From positions 7,016,001 through 7,080,000 of the forward strand of contig WPIO01000005.1 in the NCBI GenBank assembly GCA_009760855.2: 64,000 nucleotides of DNA, read 5' to 3'. Origin of the DNA: Cristatella mucedo. Lineage: Eukaryota; Bryozoa; Phylactolaemata; Cristatellidae. A program made the position numbers and the translations under genes. Below are positions 12,950-28,084 of this stretch, one piece after another; the first letter of the stretch is position 1, and every line of letters begins with the position of its first letter. Below the pieces are notes generated by a model, which was not told the origin of the DNA, did no database searches, and saw nothing but the letters and a program-made list of their open reading frames with translations.

Positions 12950-14156
12950 TAAGCGCTCTGTTTCGGGATTATAGGGAACGTCTCAAAAATAATGACAAGG
13001 GTAGAGCCTCTTACTAGTTATTTCATATTTTCTCTGCAGCAGTGAGCACAATCGACCGCTAAATACCTCCGGGGCTCGCATCTCGACTCGCTCAGGTACA
13101 GCCGGCACCGTGCTGAAATAGTTCAAATCCTACCTCAGCGTGAGAGAGAATGGCAGGATTTATATGGCTGTCGCTCATCTAGGGACAGTAAATGCTACCT
13201 TCGGAATTCGGTCTCACTGGCTCCTCTTGTCACTCTCTCTACTCTCCCTTCCTTCATTTGCATTCCAATGACACTGATTTCTGTTGAGCTAGTTTTTACG
13301 ACATTCAACATGCGGATTGACACTCACTTCTATAAGCTTGATAGCAATAAGACATACCAAATATTTATGTGCTAGTTTCACATTAAAGTTAAAAAGACCT
13401 CACTCAATACCCCGGTTCATCTAGCATGAGTGAAGTCAAGTCTGACTGTAATCTGGCCAGCAAAATACTAATTTCAGGTGAACACATTGCTTTCACTGTG
13501 AAGCTGGCCAGCTTTCAGCTGAGAAACATTTCCAAAATTCAGGAGCAGCTTAGGAAAGTGTAAGAAAAACTGGTTCGTACACTCACCTAAGACGCATTAT
13601 ATGATATTGTGTCTATAGGATAGTGCATCTAGATTACTGCAGCCTGCTTTATTCTGGACTCCCGGCCTGTGCCTGATTTCAGAGATACTACCCCATCAGG
13701 CAAAGCATCGTACCACTCGCTTTTCGGAATCCAACAGTCTAGAAATACCTCGTACAAACCTTAAATCCTTTGGAGACCGTGCATTTAGCTCGTATGCTCC
13801 CACAGCCTGGAACTCCCTCCCGACCTGCATCAGAACATCCCCTGACCTGACCACATTTAAAAGAAACTTAAAAACATACCTATTTAGGACAGCATTTAGT
13901 GGGTCCTTGTGATTCGTCCTCGATGTGCTTATGCGTGCTGACACTGTTCATGCTGCCACTAACCACATTTGCATGCTGACCCAGTGCATGTAACCCCTAA
14001 CCATGTTATTCATTTTGTTTGTTTTTCAAGCATGATTTTACTTACTATTCTATTGCGTATCACTTTGCAGCAAATGTAAAGCGCCTAGAAAGAGATTAAG
14101 TTCTCTGAGGGCGCTTTATCAAGTGCAATATTATTATTATTATTATTATTATTATT
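12950..14156 (+). mobile_element. (ATT)n-tailed LINE, decayed body and good 3' end
   Basis: RT fragments from about 13040, a core with LDYC..SGLPACA near 13630, the C-terminus NSLPTCIRTSPDLTTFKRNL near 13810, stop, 3'UTR, hairpin at about 14078-14118 and (ATT)n to 14156. Confidence 0.8.
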
Positions 14157-15304
14157 GTGCAAGCGGCTGAAACTGGTGCTAAACTCAGTAGCTCGCCTGG
14201 CATGTTATTAGCGGCGTAATTACCACACCGCCTCTGTTCCACCTGAGATTATCTCCTACCTTCGAGGATCGAATCGACTTTAATGCTCCCTCCTGCCTAC
14301 CGGTAGCTTCAACCGCTTGAGCCAGCCTACCTCCTTCCCTGGTCAGTCTTCCGGATTTCCAGCTCTGGCAGTAACTAGCTCGCCGGCTACTAGACGTATT
14401 CGTATTTGTATTATACGTAGACGTTTCTCGAAATAAATTGAAGTATTTTGGAGGGCGAGCTTTTAGCTCATCTCCTTCGAAAATCTGGAACTAGCTTAGG
14501 TCACAACCTGGAATCAACTTACCCCATTTAATGGAAAATTCAGCAGATCGGCTATTCTGTCGTGAACACTGACTCTCTCAATAAAGATACGCCACAATTC
14601 AATCAGATGCCTACTAGTCGTGAGTCAATTGGCGTTACACAATTTCCGAAATTCAATTATTTTCAGCATAGTACCGATCTGAAATTAGCATTGGCTTTTT
14701 TCGCAAGGCTCCATAATTAATCGAGGTTTAGCCCGAGACTTTCCTGAATGTCTAATTTTGGAAGAGCACGGTGCAGATTTCTTGCACACACCCTGATCAA
14801 AGGCATGACTCAGGTACAGTGCTCACATATAAAAACACAATCAACACGACTATGAAAGCAAGACTGTTAAGGGTCTTCAACAGTTGCCGAAGATTACTGA
14901 CGCTAAATGTTACGAACGCACTGAAGCGGCTTTTGCGCCTAAGGCGTTAGGCTACCAATACAGCGCTCTTGGCGGTGTTAGTAAAAATAAAAGTAAAAGT
15001 ACAAAAAAGTAAAAGTAAAAGTAGCACAAAGTACACCGGAAGCGTTGGCACATCGTCGCTTGGCTTGTGGGTCGTAGATGTTGTTTCGATACGCACAGGT
15101 ACCCCGATGGTAGAATGACGAAGCAGGAATCAGGCGCGCCCGTGTCCTGATGATAACAAAGCCACGCCATTAGCGTCGAGAATTATATTCTTTGGCCAGA
15201 GAGGCACAAGTTTCTAGAGGCAGCAGTGTGTTAGTTTGTGTTAGTGTGGCAGCAGTGGGTTACTACTGAACCGCCTGACGTGCAAAAGTACAAGTATAAA
15301 GAAA
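14157..15304. other. No gene recognised
   Basis: Contains an (AAAGT)n-like run near 14985-15025 (AGTAAAAGTACAAAAAAGTA). Otherwise nothing identified. Confidence 0.5.
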
Positions 15305-15450
15305 ATATAATTCATTTGTATAGCGCCCCAAGAGAACTTAATCTCTATTCAGGCGTTTTACATATGCCTCGGGGCTCGAGCCCACGACCTCAGCCAGATC
15401 TTGGCCGGGGCGAGCGCCTTGACCGCTGGACCAAACCAGCTCGGCAACTA
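15305..15450 (-). mobile_element. SINE family B, minus strand
   Basis: TTCATTTGTATAGCGCCCCA (tail), GGGCTCGAGCCCACGACCTC (box B complement), GGTTTGGTCCAGCGGTCAAG when read on minus (head with box A). All parts of the family present. Confidence 0.72.
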
Positions 15451-15589
15451 TCACTTTAGATTGCTAGCTATACTTAACAAATACTAGACTACGACACCCG
15501 ATCATATGGGCTTCAATTCGCCCTAAACAAGCTATGCTTGCTAAAATTGTGTATTTTGCCACTACCCATTTGATCATGCTTCATTTACA

Positions 15590-15651
15590 TCTATATGTAA
15601 AGTGCCTAGAAATTGATCAGATAGAATAGTACAAATGTATGATTATTATTA
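15590..15651 (+). mobile_element. LINE hairpin-tail fragment
   Basis: ATGTAAAGTGCCTAGAAATT..TAGTACAAATGTATGATTATTATT: hairpin and (ATT)n only. Confidence 0.5.
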
Positions 15652-15859
15652 TTTAATTAGGAATCGCTAATAATCTCGTGGACCTTCATAATCAAGATAG
15701 CGTAGCATGACAGCACTTCAATACTACCTTCGTGAATTATTACATTGAGGATCCAATTTTGAAAATTCAAAAGCAAATGAATTCAATTAATTGGTTGAAC
15801 CCTTTGGCAGTTAATCCCACTTGGTTCTTAATTCTTGGGAGTCTTAGTACTGTTGCCTT

Positions 15860-16480
15860 ACTCAATGGCTTCAAAGCTTTCATAGACAGCCTTTTGAAAG
15901 ACAAAGCTTTGAAGTTAGAACCGAATGAAATAATATCGCCTCCTGATTTGATGACGTTCAAAAAAAGCTAACAAATCGTTTCGGTTCCACGTAGCCTTAG
16001 CTTTGTCCGAGTGAATCGTTCTTTTTTGAGGGTCGTGAGTTGCAAAGCAATGCAAGTCGTGACAGGGGCATCGGGAGACGAGCTTTTGTGTAGCTCCCCT
16101 GTGGATTCGTCGTTTTACTGGGTGATTTGCTTACCTGTGCATGGTTGAGTGCGTATTAGTAACTCGGGATTCTACTGGCCGGTGGCCGTGGGTGTCTTCT
16201 TTAGTGCTTTTGCATGTTTGCCTAAGCATGATGCTTTGCATGGTTGCCTCGGCATGATGCTTTGCATGCTTGTCTAAGCATGATGCTTTGCATGCTTGCC
16301 TAAGCAGGATACCGTGCTTCTCATAAACTATTTTCTATTACCTCTCTTGCAGCAGAGAACCTCAATACAGCTTAGGTTCTCTTAGTGCGCCTTATCTCAG
16401 ACTTACTTGTATTATTATTTTTATTATTGCTTGTAAGCTTTTGGATGGTAGTAAAGACAATCCTCTAAGCGAGTAAAAAT
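15860..16480 (+). mobile_element. LINE C-terminus and variant 3'UTR
   Basis: Frame reads EPNEIISPPDLMTFKKS to a stop at 15971, matching the NSLP..SPDLxTFKK ending of the LINEs. The following 500 bp shares TTACCTGTGCATGGTTGAG..CCGGTGGCC with 21700-21850, so it is a repeated 3'UTR of another LINE subfamily. Contains the 26-bp minisatellite. Confidence 0.5.
16206..16310 (+). repeat. 26-bp minisatellite, about four units
   Basis: Unit CATGATGCTTTGCATGCTTG plus six bases, repeated about 3.7 times with few changes. Contains TTTGCATG, an octamer-like motif, in each unit. Confidence 0.85.
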
Positions 16481-16868
16481 GTTTCGCTAGCTATTGGCAT
16501 GTCTCTTAAGATCAATTTTTTCATTCCTAATAAATAGACCTTATGCTGAGCTCTTTGGTTGTCTATCGGTACCCAGTATGAAAGAAGTGTGCCGGGTGAG
16601 CATGTCTGAACTAGCCTCTATAAGGCAGGCATGGTCGCCAAATGCGCTTTGTGACATTCTCTTGTTTTTCTCTCAATGTAAGCGCAAGGAAAGTCTAGAA
16701 ACTGCTAAAACGTCCGTCAAAGATCATCTGATTGCTGTCACCAAAAAAAAATGTGGTTTTTCGAGACCATTGCTAGTCAGAAAACATCTGAGGGGAAATC
16801 TGCTGGCAGATCACAATCATCGTTTTTCTAAGGGACGTAGAACAAATTATAAAAAGCTTATTGAAGGC

Positions 16869-16870
<2 letters not shown>

Positions 16871-16904
<34 letters not shown>

Positions 16905-16914
16905 TTATTTATTT
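16871..16914. repeat. (AT)n followed by (TTTA)n
   Basis: 30 bp of AT, then three and a half ATTT units. Confidence 0.95.
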
Positions 16915-17039
16915 GCTATAGAAAAATAAATTTGCCGTGTCAATCAGAAAAAGATGCTGCATTAGGTGCCTAGAGTGGTACTAAATATGGCCTCCAGTTT
17001 AAATAGAAAAGTTTCACTGATTTAAAAAGCACACGAATA

Positions 17040-17155
17040 TAGCGATATAAAAGCCTTACAAGCTATCACCATCACAAAAGGTTGGCGATAAAGGAATCCT
17101 GGAAGCAGAAATTACACACAACGTGGGTGTTGAAGTGCGATCACCTTACCCAGGG
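17040..17155 (-). mobile_element. Old family A SINE relic
   Basis: AAAAGCCTTACAAGCTATCA and GGCGATAAAGGAATCCTGG follow the order of the other minus-strand copies, but box B is lost. Recognised only by comparison with 6058-6217. Confidence 0.4.
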
Positions 17156-17454
17156 GCTTCAGTCTCTATGTGAAATAAACTCAGTGGTACTATCCATTTT
17201 TAGTCTCATCAATGGTACTAACCACAATTTTTAGCATAAGACCTAATAATACGCAAGTGACCTAATCTTAAGGCACTGAAGAGCGTCTGATCTTCTAACT
17301 TTATGCTGAAGCTAGGAAAGATCATTGCTGCTATCTTGGTTTTACCAACGTGAGGCTTTATGACGTTAGCTGCCTTGCAAGTTAGTACGTCGTCAATGCA
17401 TGCTTCTGAGGTACTACATGAAGAGGTAGAAAAGAGTAGCCGAGATCTAAGCAT

Positions 17455-17941
17455 AGATATTCTTACGCTGACCCACAAGGCCCGCCACGGCTTGGCTCCT
17501 TCATACCTAGCTGAACTGCTGCATCAGTTTCAGCCTGTTCGCGCCCTCAGGTCCTGTGTGGACAATAAATTAGCTGTCCCATTCCTCCGCTTAAAGACAG
17601 TTGGCGACAGAAGCTTTAGCTCTGCAGGTCCTAGACTGTGGAACTCGCTTCCACAATTCTTACGCAACGACATCTACTCTCCAACTGCCGACTATGGCAC
17701 ATCTTTTTCAGCGGTCCTGAACTGCTACTTCTATGCCACTCACTACCTCAACTGCTCTCCTGATTCTGCTATGCTTCCCACTTTCTCTTTGTTGCGTGAG
17801 ACGAAGTCTGTTGGCTACCGAATGCGTACCGAAAGCCGCTTAGGCTGTGAGTGCGCTATACAAAACTCTCCTGCGTAACACCCACATGGTCTTTATGGCT
17901 TTGTGGAGTTACTGACGGAGATACATTACATTACATTACAT
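17455..17941 (+). mobile_element. 3' part of the (ACATT)n-tailed LINE
   Basis: Continuous frame LTLTHKARHGLAPSYLAELL through NSLPQFLRND to a stop near 17876, then the same 3'UTR (GGAGTTACTGACGGAGA) and ACATT repeats. Better preserved than the 8-kb copy, with no stop across about 140 residues, so a younger insertion. Confidence 0.82.
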
Positions 17942-17959
17942 AGAGTTGAGTATCATCAC

Positions 17960-18910
<951 letters not shown>

Positions 18911-19860
18911 GGAAAACGCTATGCCAAGTCACCACGTGGTTTTCTGCGAAGTAGGCTTGCTGCTCGGGAGCGCTTCAAAGATGGCTGACAGTGAAAGTTA
19001 GCATGTTCGGGTAAATTTGTGACGACGGTTTTGAAATTGACCCTTTAATCCATTCGGAATCTGTACGTACGGGAAAAACAATGGCCCTGACAGTCTTCTT
19101 GTGCAGTTTAGAATATTCGTCCAAGCACGATGCTATTACAATCGAGTTGTAGTGAGTCTTTCAATAAAGACACCTGCCACAAGCGCAGCGGAATTCACGA
19201 TGTCAGCAATTACAGTCAAATTGAAAAAAGCGTGTTGAGCCGTTGCCTCGATGTATGGCTGGAGAGTCACAGATGCGGCCTCGGTACATGCGGGTATGCA
19301 AACTTTAGTAGAGCACGGCAACGGTAAAGAGAGCTTAAAAGCTTAAAACAAGAGATACATTTTCTATTAATTTTGACAAGTCTATTCCATTTACACAGGG
19401 AGATGTGCGTTTACAGCACCAGCCATATCTTAGCATGTATTCCGAAGCCCAAAGTACAACGTTGTGACTCAAAGCCCGGTGTACAAACCTCTGGCTTAAA
19501 TGCCACTGTATAACTCTGACTCGGAGCACAGAACACAGCTTACTGATGATCTCTCAAACTGAGATTCTCATGCCATCTAAAATCTGATTGTTATATTTTT
19601 GGCTATCAACCTTTACAAATCGGGGGCCGGAATCTATTCTACATACTGCGATAATATAGCAACCGCTTTGGCAGGGACGCATTTTAATACCTTACTTGAA
19701 CTTTTTTGGCGATTGCTTCTCTTGCAACGAGTTGCAAGGTGCCTGCATAGAGTTCTCCTCTTAGGAAGTTATGTATAAGAATTCGTTGTTATTTAGGCAT
19801 CGATACATTTACAATTTAAAAAAATTATAGCATATACTTTTTGAGAGTGCTCTCCATCAT
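18911..19860. other. No gene recognised
   Basis: Short frames on both strands, none with domain features. Confidence 0.5.
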
Positions 19861-20545
19861 ATAATAATAATAATAATGCATTTGCCAAAGCACCCACAGA
19901 GAACTCAATTTCTTTCCAGGCGCTTTGAATTTGCCGCAAATCAAATGATCGAATGGTGAGTGGTATCATGCTTAATAAACAACATGAATAACATGGTTAG
20001 GGGTGACATTTACATGGTCAGCATGCAAGTGTAGTTAGTGGCAGCACGCACAATGTCAGCACCCATTAGCACATTAACGACGAACCACAGGGACTCACTA
20101 AATGCTGCCATAAATAGGTGCGTTTTAAGTTCTTTTTAAATGCGGTAAAGTCGGGGGATGTCGCAACGGGAGTCGGGAGGGAGTTCCAAGGCTGTGGGAG
20201 CATACGAACTAAATGCACGGTCTCCAAAGGATTTGTATGAGGTTTGTATGAGGTATATGTAAACAGTTAGATTCCGAAAAGCGAGTGGTGCGATAGTTGA
20301 CCTGGAGGGTGAGTAGATCTGATAAGTAGGCTGAAGCCAAAGAATGAAGGGACTAAAAGTGAGTGACAAAACCTTGAAATCGATGCGTTGCTTGACTGGA
20401 AGCTAGTGCAGGTCGGCGAGAAGTGGTGTGATGTGGCACCTGCAACGCTAACGTCAGACAAGCCTAGCTGCAGGGCTTTGCACCAGCTGTAAGCGCCTGA
20501 TTGCACATGCTGGTGGGCCGGCAAGCAGTGAGTTACGGAAGTCAA
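19861..20545 (-). mobile_element. (ATT)n-tailed LINE, 3' end, minus strand
   Basis: (ATT)n at 19861-19876, hairpin 19886-19930, 3'UTR, ORF2 C-terminus, to about 20545 where RT reads SVTHCLLA..SGAYSWCK-type sequence. Confidence 0.8.
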
Positions 20546-20989
20546 GACGTAATATGGGACATTTACAGACTTTTCAGACGGTTAATGGTAATGCTAATGG
20601 ACGGTCAATTGACGTTTAATGGTTGAATGGAGCCGCACGCTTTCATTAAGGCACCTGCACTTAATTCTTAGGCATGGGCAAAATTGATTGCTTTCTTGCT
20701 TTGCTATCGTTCTTTTATGTTTTGGTATCCTCTGCACGACTGCATGTTTGAAGCTGCTGTTACTATATGCTAGCTTTGCTTAGAGTGATAACTATTCTGG
20801 AGTCGGTCTCGTTATAGTGAGGTTGAGTGCCAGGTACCTGTGTCGTATTTTGTGTCTAAGGCATAGGCCAGGCAGCCACAAGCATTCGTATCAGCCGCCA
20901 TCGTAGCACTAGGAAAAAGTTTAAGTGAAAGGCATTTTAATCAGCAAAAACTGTTTAACTATCTGAAAGTATTTCGCCATCTAAACAGT

Positions 20990-21990
20990 TTCTCATTTAG
21001 CTTGCCTAGGTATAACTGGCACAGTGCTAAACAGGGATAGGTCTTACTTTTGTGAGATACGTAAAATGCTCTCCATCTGACAGATTTAATCGCCAAACAT
21101 AATCTTGGATTACATTTCTTCACCGCTGACACCCAGTTTGAGTTAGCCTGTGTGCTTTCCAAGCATAGCTCCTCACCCGGCTACCTTTATTTTCCTACTG
21201 CCTGCACAGACGAAATTCGCGTTTGCGCGGCTACTAACTTCCTGAATGTTTACGATTTTAAGAATAACCTAACAGAAATGGGTGAACCTAGTGAGACTCG
21301 AAATATGAAAGATCTAACCCCGTTAGTAATCCGGGTGAACTATTCCAAAACGACTTATAACTGGATAAGCGCATTGCTTCCGCTATCAGGTTGGCTTACT
21401 ATCAGATACACAGAACTGCAAAAATCAGGCCCTGCTTAGACAAGAATAAGACTGCCAAATTAGTTCTCATGTTGATGAATTCGCATCCAGATTAATAAAA
21501 TTATTTTTCTTCAGATTTTCCTGAATCTTTAGAACCTTTTTTCTGAAATTGGTGTGCAAAACTCATCATTTTGTGTAATCTGTCTTCAACGGTTACCGGT
21601 CGCCATTCACTTCAATGGCTTTATATCGTATACGACTCAATTGACGCACCCGTTCCACTCCTCTGTCCCTTATTCCTATTACAATTGTCTTTTTTGTTTC
21701 AGTGTGGCTTGCATTCTTACCTGTGCATGATTCAATACACGTTACTACCGAGATGTACTACTAACCGGTGGCCACAATTGTCTTTTTGTGTGCTTTAGCA
21801 TTCTGGCCTAAGCAAAATATTAGCTTTCCTCAGAGCATGCTCTTCTAAGCACAAACCATTAATTTCAATAACCATTGCTTACTGGTTCTTGTAGCCAGTT
21901 AGAAAGCGACTGGCTAGAAATTTAGTTCTTTCTCAAAGTTAGTTTTGACATACACGCTCTATATTATTAATTTATTATTAATTTTTGGTT
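20990..21990 (+). mobile_element. LINE RT fragment and variant 3'UTR
   Basis: LIAKHNLG..FFTADTQFELA near 21090 (decayed YADDTQLYL), CTDEIRVCAATNFL and KDLTPLVI near 21200-21340. From 21600 on it matches the 3'UTR at 16000-16480. Confidence 0.6.
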
Positions 21991-22422
21991 CCCAATTGTA
22001 GTGGTAGTTGTGCAATGTTTTCAATTCAAAGAAATGAGGCAGTTTTAGTTTTTATTGGTTTCGTTCGTACTACGCTGAGTAGTTTATGTATTGGCGTATA
22101 AACAGACTTGAGATAGAGATAATTAAGAGGAAAGATTGTATAACCTGCGGCAGAATATCAAGGGTAAAAGAAGTCCGGAAATGAAGCCGATCCCGCTGAA
22201 GTGGACTGATAGTAATGGAAGCGGAATCAGACTCTTGGTATCGAACAAGCACAGTAATCACTTCTTTGCAACATTATGTTTGGTATTGATTTTGCATTAT
22301 TCTGCTTGGTTCTAATTCAACGTGTACTGTCCGACAGCAAGCTAAAGTGAAATTCAGTGCAATTCATTAGTCAATCTTTTTTTTATAAAAAGACAATCTT
22401 TCAAGCGTGTTATTTTTTAAAG

Positions 22423-22749
22423 GTCGCGTCGATGGTGAGAGCCTGGTTCTGCTTGTCGATGGACGAGCGTTGAACAATCAGCAGGAGACTCAAATTTTTA
22501 CTAAGCCGCCAGGCACGGAAAAAATGAAAATGCTGACTTGCGATCTCGAGTTTAGTCCAGGAGTTTCAAGGAATGTCTTAGCCTTGAAGAAAGACATGGA
22601 GGGTATTGGGTCAGACCAAAGTGCAGTGAATTTCATTGCGGCGACAGAGAGTGGCCTGACGCCAAGATTTGCGGCAAGGAGCGACAAGTACAGGTTTTCA
22701 TTTAACGTGGTCTCACCAACACAGGTCCGACTAAGTGTTTTCATAGACG
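22423..22749 (+). CDS. Ig-superfamily receptor, exon A (N-terminal half of V-like Ig domain)
   Basis: Open exon of 327 nt, phase 1 at both ends. The acceptor is a T-rich tract ending AAAG just before 22423 and the donor is G|GTAAGT at 22750. It encodes about 109 residues beginning RVDGESLVLLVDGR and ending RLSVFID. MLTCDLEF around residue 37 looks like the B-strand cysteine of an Ig fold, and the end (RFSF...VRLSVFI) looks like the D/E strands that precede the F-strand in the next exon. No tryptophan follows the cysteine, so the domain is divergent from canonical V-set domains. The preceding exon, expected to carry the signal peptide and end in phase 1, was not found. Seen: ORF, splice sites, phase match. 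Inferred: Ig fold and extracellular location. It could be one of several Ig domains if more exons lie upstream. Confidence 0.68.
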
Positions 22750-24369
22750 GTAAGTGACATCGCATACTCTTGTAAAGATTTCCGTCGTATTTGCATGGGG
22801 AGACTTGAGATCGTCTGAGAGCTACTTGAGAATGGACTTCTATTTGTAGTAAGACTGGGACTGGAGACTGGCCTGCAGTCCATCACTTATACCTTTGATT
22901 GATTCGCCGTTTCTAGCTACGTAAGACGTTGAACCTGACATATCAGAATCGTCACTGTTTGGGACAAAATTCGATCTTTCCTATTACCCTATGAAATGAT
23001 GCCCAGATAGCCGTGCTGGTCGATAATAAGAATCGTTATTTTTTATATTCTTTCCTATCATTGAATGTCAATTTATGAGAATATAGCTCGTATGTGGGTT
23101 TTTGAAACAGCGGTAGTGTTTAGTACAAAAGAATGAGAGTGTACAATTTCTACAGCCTTCAACAATGTGAAGGCTTATTCCGCAAGCTAAAAAGCAAAAT
23201 ATTTTGGTTTTGTTTACTCTTAAACTTTCGCTCATAAATTAATTTTAATGACAGGAGTTAGCATTAATCTAGTACGATATTGCTGTGTTTACTCAGTCTA
23301 TCAAGGGTCGGAGTTTAGCCTGAACTGCACAGCCAATCAGGTGCTAATAGAATATACTACGGCAGAGACGAATAATTGCTAACAATTTTCAGTTCTTTTC
23401 CCGCTAACTTTGAAATATTTAATTTTAGGCTGTACCAAAAAATTGACTGCTTACAAAAATATATAAAATTTTTTACAAAATAGATTGAGAGTGCTAAAAC
23501 CAAGCAAAGTGACCAAACAGAAATTAAGCACAGGTTGATCAATAATTAAGAATGATTATCCTAGCAAGTGATATGTTTTCAACCCCAAGATATTTCCTAT
23601 ATGTGTCACTCAAGCCTTTCCGTAGTCATCACTAAGTTACGTTAATTTACAGTAGAGCTACAGATATTAAAGTTGGCTAAGATTGGTAAAATAATATATT
23701 TACCGTGTATTTGGAGCGACTTCACCTACAAGGGACCGATTGCAGAATTCATACAATTAATACCATTCTAGTTTTAGTTGCTGCAACTTGCAAAATAAAG
23801 AAACTATACAAAAAATGTGGAACTGAATAGCCTTGCTTATGCAGCGTCAGAAAAGCCTCAATACTACGGTTTCTTCGGCTTCCAGGACGCCATAAACTGC
23901 CTAAAAATGTAGAGATGGAATCCTCGACCCATTTTGTGCCGAGTGAGCACGTAACTAAGGAGCTATAACTTGGTTCTATGTTGCTTTATTAGCTATTCCA
24001 GCGGCGATGTGTAAGTATGCTGAAACCTAAACTAAAAGAATTGTTCGGAAGCCTTGTAATTACCATAGGGTTAGAACGACAAAATAATTTAAGAAGGAAC
24101 TCGGAGTCGGATCCTTCAGCAATGCTATTGCTAATGTGGACAGCCTTATAAACTTTTTCGTTCCAGACACGTGTACCCTTTTAATTGATGCTTATCCGTT
24201 TTTTAAGTGAGTTTCTGTGCGACATGCCCTGCGTAAAAGTCTATTAGGTTAATTTAGGAAAGCTTTAATTTTGGAAAATATACCCTCGTGACGCTACGAA
24301 GCTCAAAAATGCAATTGTTCTACGGCCAAACGAAATAACTTGACAGGCTAACTCATTCTGACTACCATA

Positions 24370-25436
24370 AAGAAAGTACTTGCAGACCGTGTATTATGCT
24401 AAGTTTTATTGCTACTATCCATAAATCTAAAATCATTTTGAGGAAAAAGACTTCCTACTCTAGAGAAGTCAGTGAAACCAACTTGTTAGACAATAAATTG
24501 CTTTGTGCTATTTCAATAGTTAAGGGCAAACCAACTGTGATTCAGAAATCTGAAAACTTAACGCTCGAGATCGGCTCTGCCAGAATATTTCCTGTTGAAT
24601 CTGCATGAAGTCTAGGTGTCCTATACCAAAGTAACCTTTAATTGGAAGACAGCATCGGTTCCACAATCGTGCGTGCCTACTTTCAGCTACAAAATATTGC
24701 TAAAATTCTGGTTTTTTTAGACAGACATTTCACATCTAAATTGGTCCATGCATTTGTGACATCTAGTCTTGGCTTCTGTAACTCACTGCTTGCTGTTCTA
24801 CCGGCCTGTGCAATCAGGCGCTTAAAGCTAGTGCAAAAATAATGTGCAGCTAGGTTCATCTGTCGTGAGCGTCACAGTTGCTACATCACACCACTTCTTG
24901 CCGATCTGCACTAATTCCCAATCAAGTAGTGCATCGAATTCAAGGTTCGGTCACTCACTTTTAGGTCTCTTTATTCGATGGCTCCAGCACACCTATCAGA
25001 TCCAGTCCCCACCAGGCTAAGTATCGTACTTGCCTTTTTGAATCTAATAGTTTGTTTATACCTCGTGCGAATCTCAAATCCTTTGGAGACCGTGCCTTTA
25101 GTCCGTATTATCCTAAGCTTGGAACTCACTTCCGACTGCTGTCACGACATCTTCTGACTTGACCACATTTAAAGGGAAGCTAAAACGCATCTATTTATCA
25201 CAGCATTTAGAAAGTCCATGTAAATAATTCTTACCAGCTTATGCGTACCGACACTGTGCATGCTGCCACTAACATGTTGTCTGCTGACCCTATGCATGTC
25301 ACCTCTAAACAGGTTATGCTAGTTGTCATTGAGCGTGCTACCTCTAGCCATGCAATCATGGTTCCTTTGCAGTAAATGTGAAGTGCTTAGATAGAGATTA
25401 AGTTCTCAGAGGGTGCAATACAAATGTATTATTATT
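24370..25436 (+). mobile_element. (ATT)n-tailed LINE inside the Ig gene intron A-B
   Basis: VIQKSENLTLEIGSARIF near 24540, ASSLGFCNSLLAVLPACAIRRL near 24760, C-terminal region near 25090, hairpin near 25373-25415, (ATT)n to 25436. It ends about 20 bp before exon B. Confidence 0.78.
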
Positions 25437-25457
25437 ATGATATTTCTGTATTTTCAG

Positions 25458-25562
25458 TTGCTAAGCCTGAAGATGCAGGACGATTCTATTGTCATGTCGA
25501 ACTCCGCAGTACTACCAGTACTTATAAGTTAGACAGTGACCGGAAAGAGATAACAATACCAG
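25458..25562 (+). CDS. Ig-superfamily receptor, exon B (F/G strands of Ig domain)
   Basis: 105-nt exon, phase 1 to phase 1, with acceptor TTTTCAG before 25458 and donor G|GTAAAA at 25563. Joined to exon A it reads VAKPEDAGRFYCHVEL and then a G-strand-like segment ending EITIP. D-A-G-R-F-Y-C is the diagnostic D-x-G-x-Y-x-C motif of Ig domains, with Phe before Tyr-Cys. There are 80 residues between the exon A cysteine and this cysteine, slightly long for a V-type domain. The exon begins about 20 bp after the (ATT)n tail of a LINE that ends at 25436, so the LINE inserted close to the splice acceptor. This is the best-supported exon in the window because motif, splice sites and phases all agree. 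Confidence 0.75.
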
Positions 25563-27600
<2,038 letters not shown>

Positions 27601-27827
27601 GCTCTTCGTGACTCCCGTGTTTGCTATCGCCAGCATACCTGCGAGTATTGCGAGCGACGGCTCAGCTTTAAATGATAAAAAGTCAAAACTGGTCGGGCAA
27701 GAAGTTGGAATTAAAAGATTTCCGGTGCATGCCAACTGAAGGGCCGATCAATTGAAACTGTCAATCAGTGTGAGCGGCGTCGGCAAGACGAGTGCCAAGG
27801 AGTAGGTGCCAAACAGCGGGTGGTGCG

Positions 27828-27862
27828 AGAGAGAGAAAGAGAGCAAGAGAGAGAGGGGGAGA

Positions 27863-27929
<67 letters not shown>

Positions 27930-27930
27930 G

Positions 27931-27976
<46 letters not shown>
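27828..27976. repeat. (GA)n microsatellite, right arm of an inverted pair
   Basis: About 148 bp GA with AAAG and GGG interruptions; complementary to the (CT)n array 228 bp to the left. Confidence 0.97.
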
Positions 27977-27978
<2 letters not shown>

Positions 27979-28084
27979 ACGGGTGCACTGGAGCAAGGAT
28001 GTCAGCAATAGGTAGCGAGCGGGCGAGCAATTGCAGGAAAAGCTGTAAAGCTGCGGAGCAGTATCTTGAGGTCGACACATTGCT

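Noticed and set aside
22276-22345. Short frame MFGIDFALFCLVLIQ just before exon A, resembling a signal peptide
   Set aside because: No credible donor; the only phase-1 option (C|GTGTAC) would leave an intron under 100 bp, and an aspartate interrupts the hydrophobic run.
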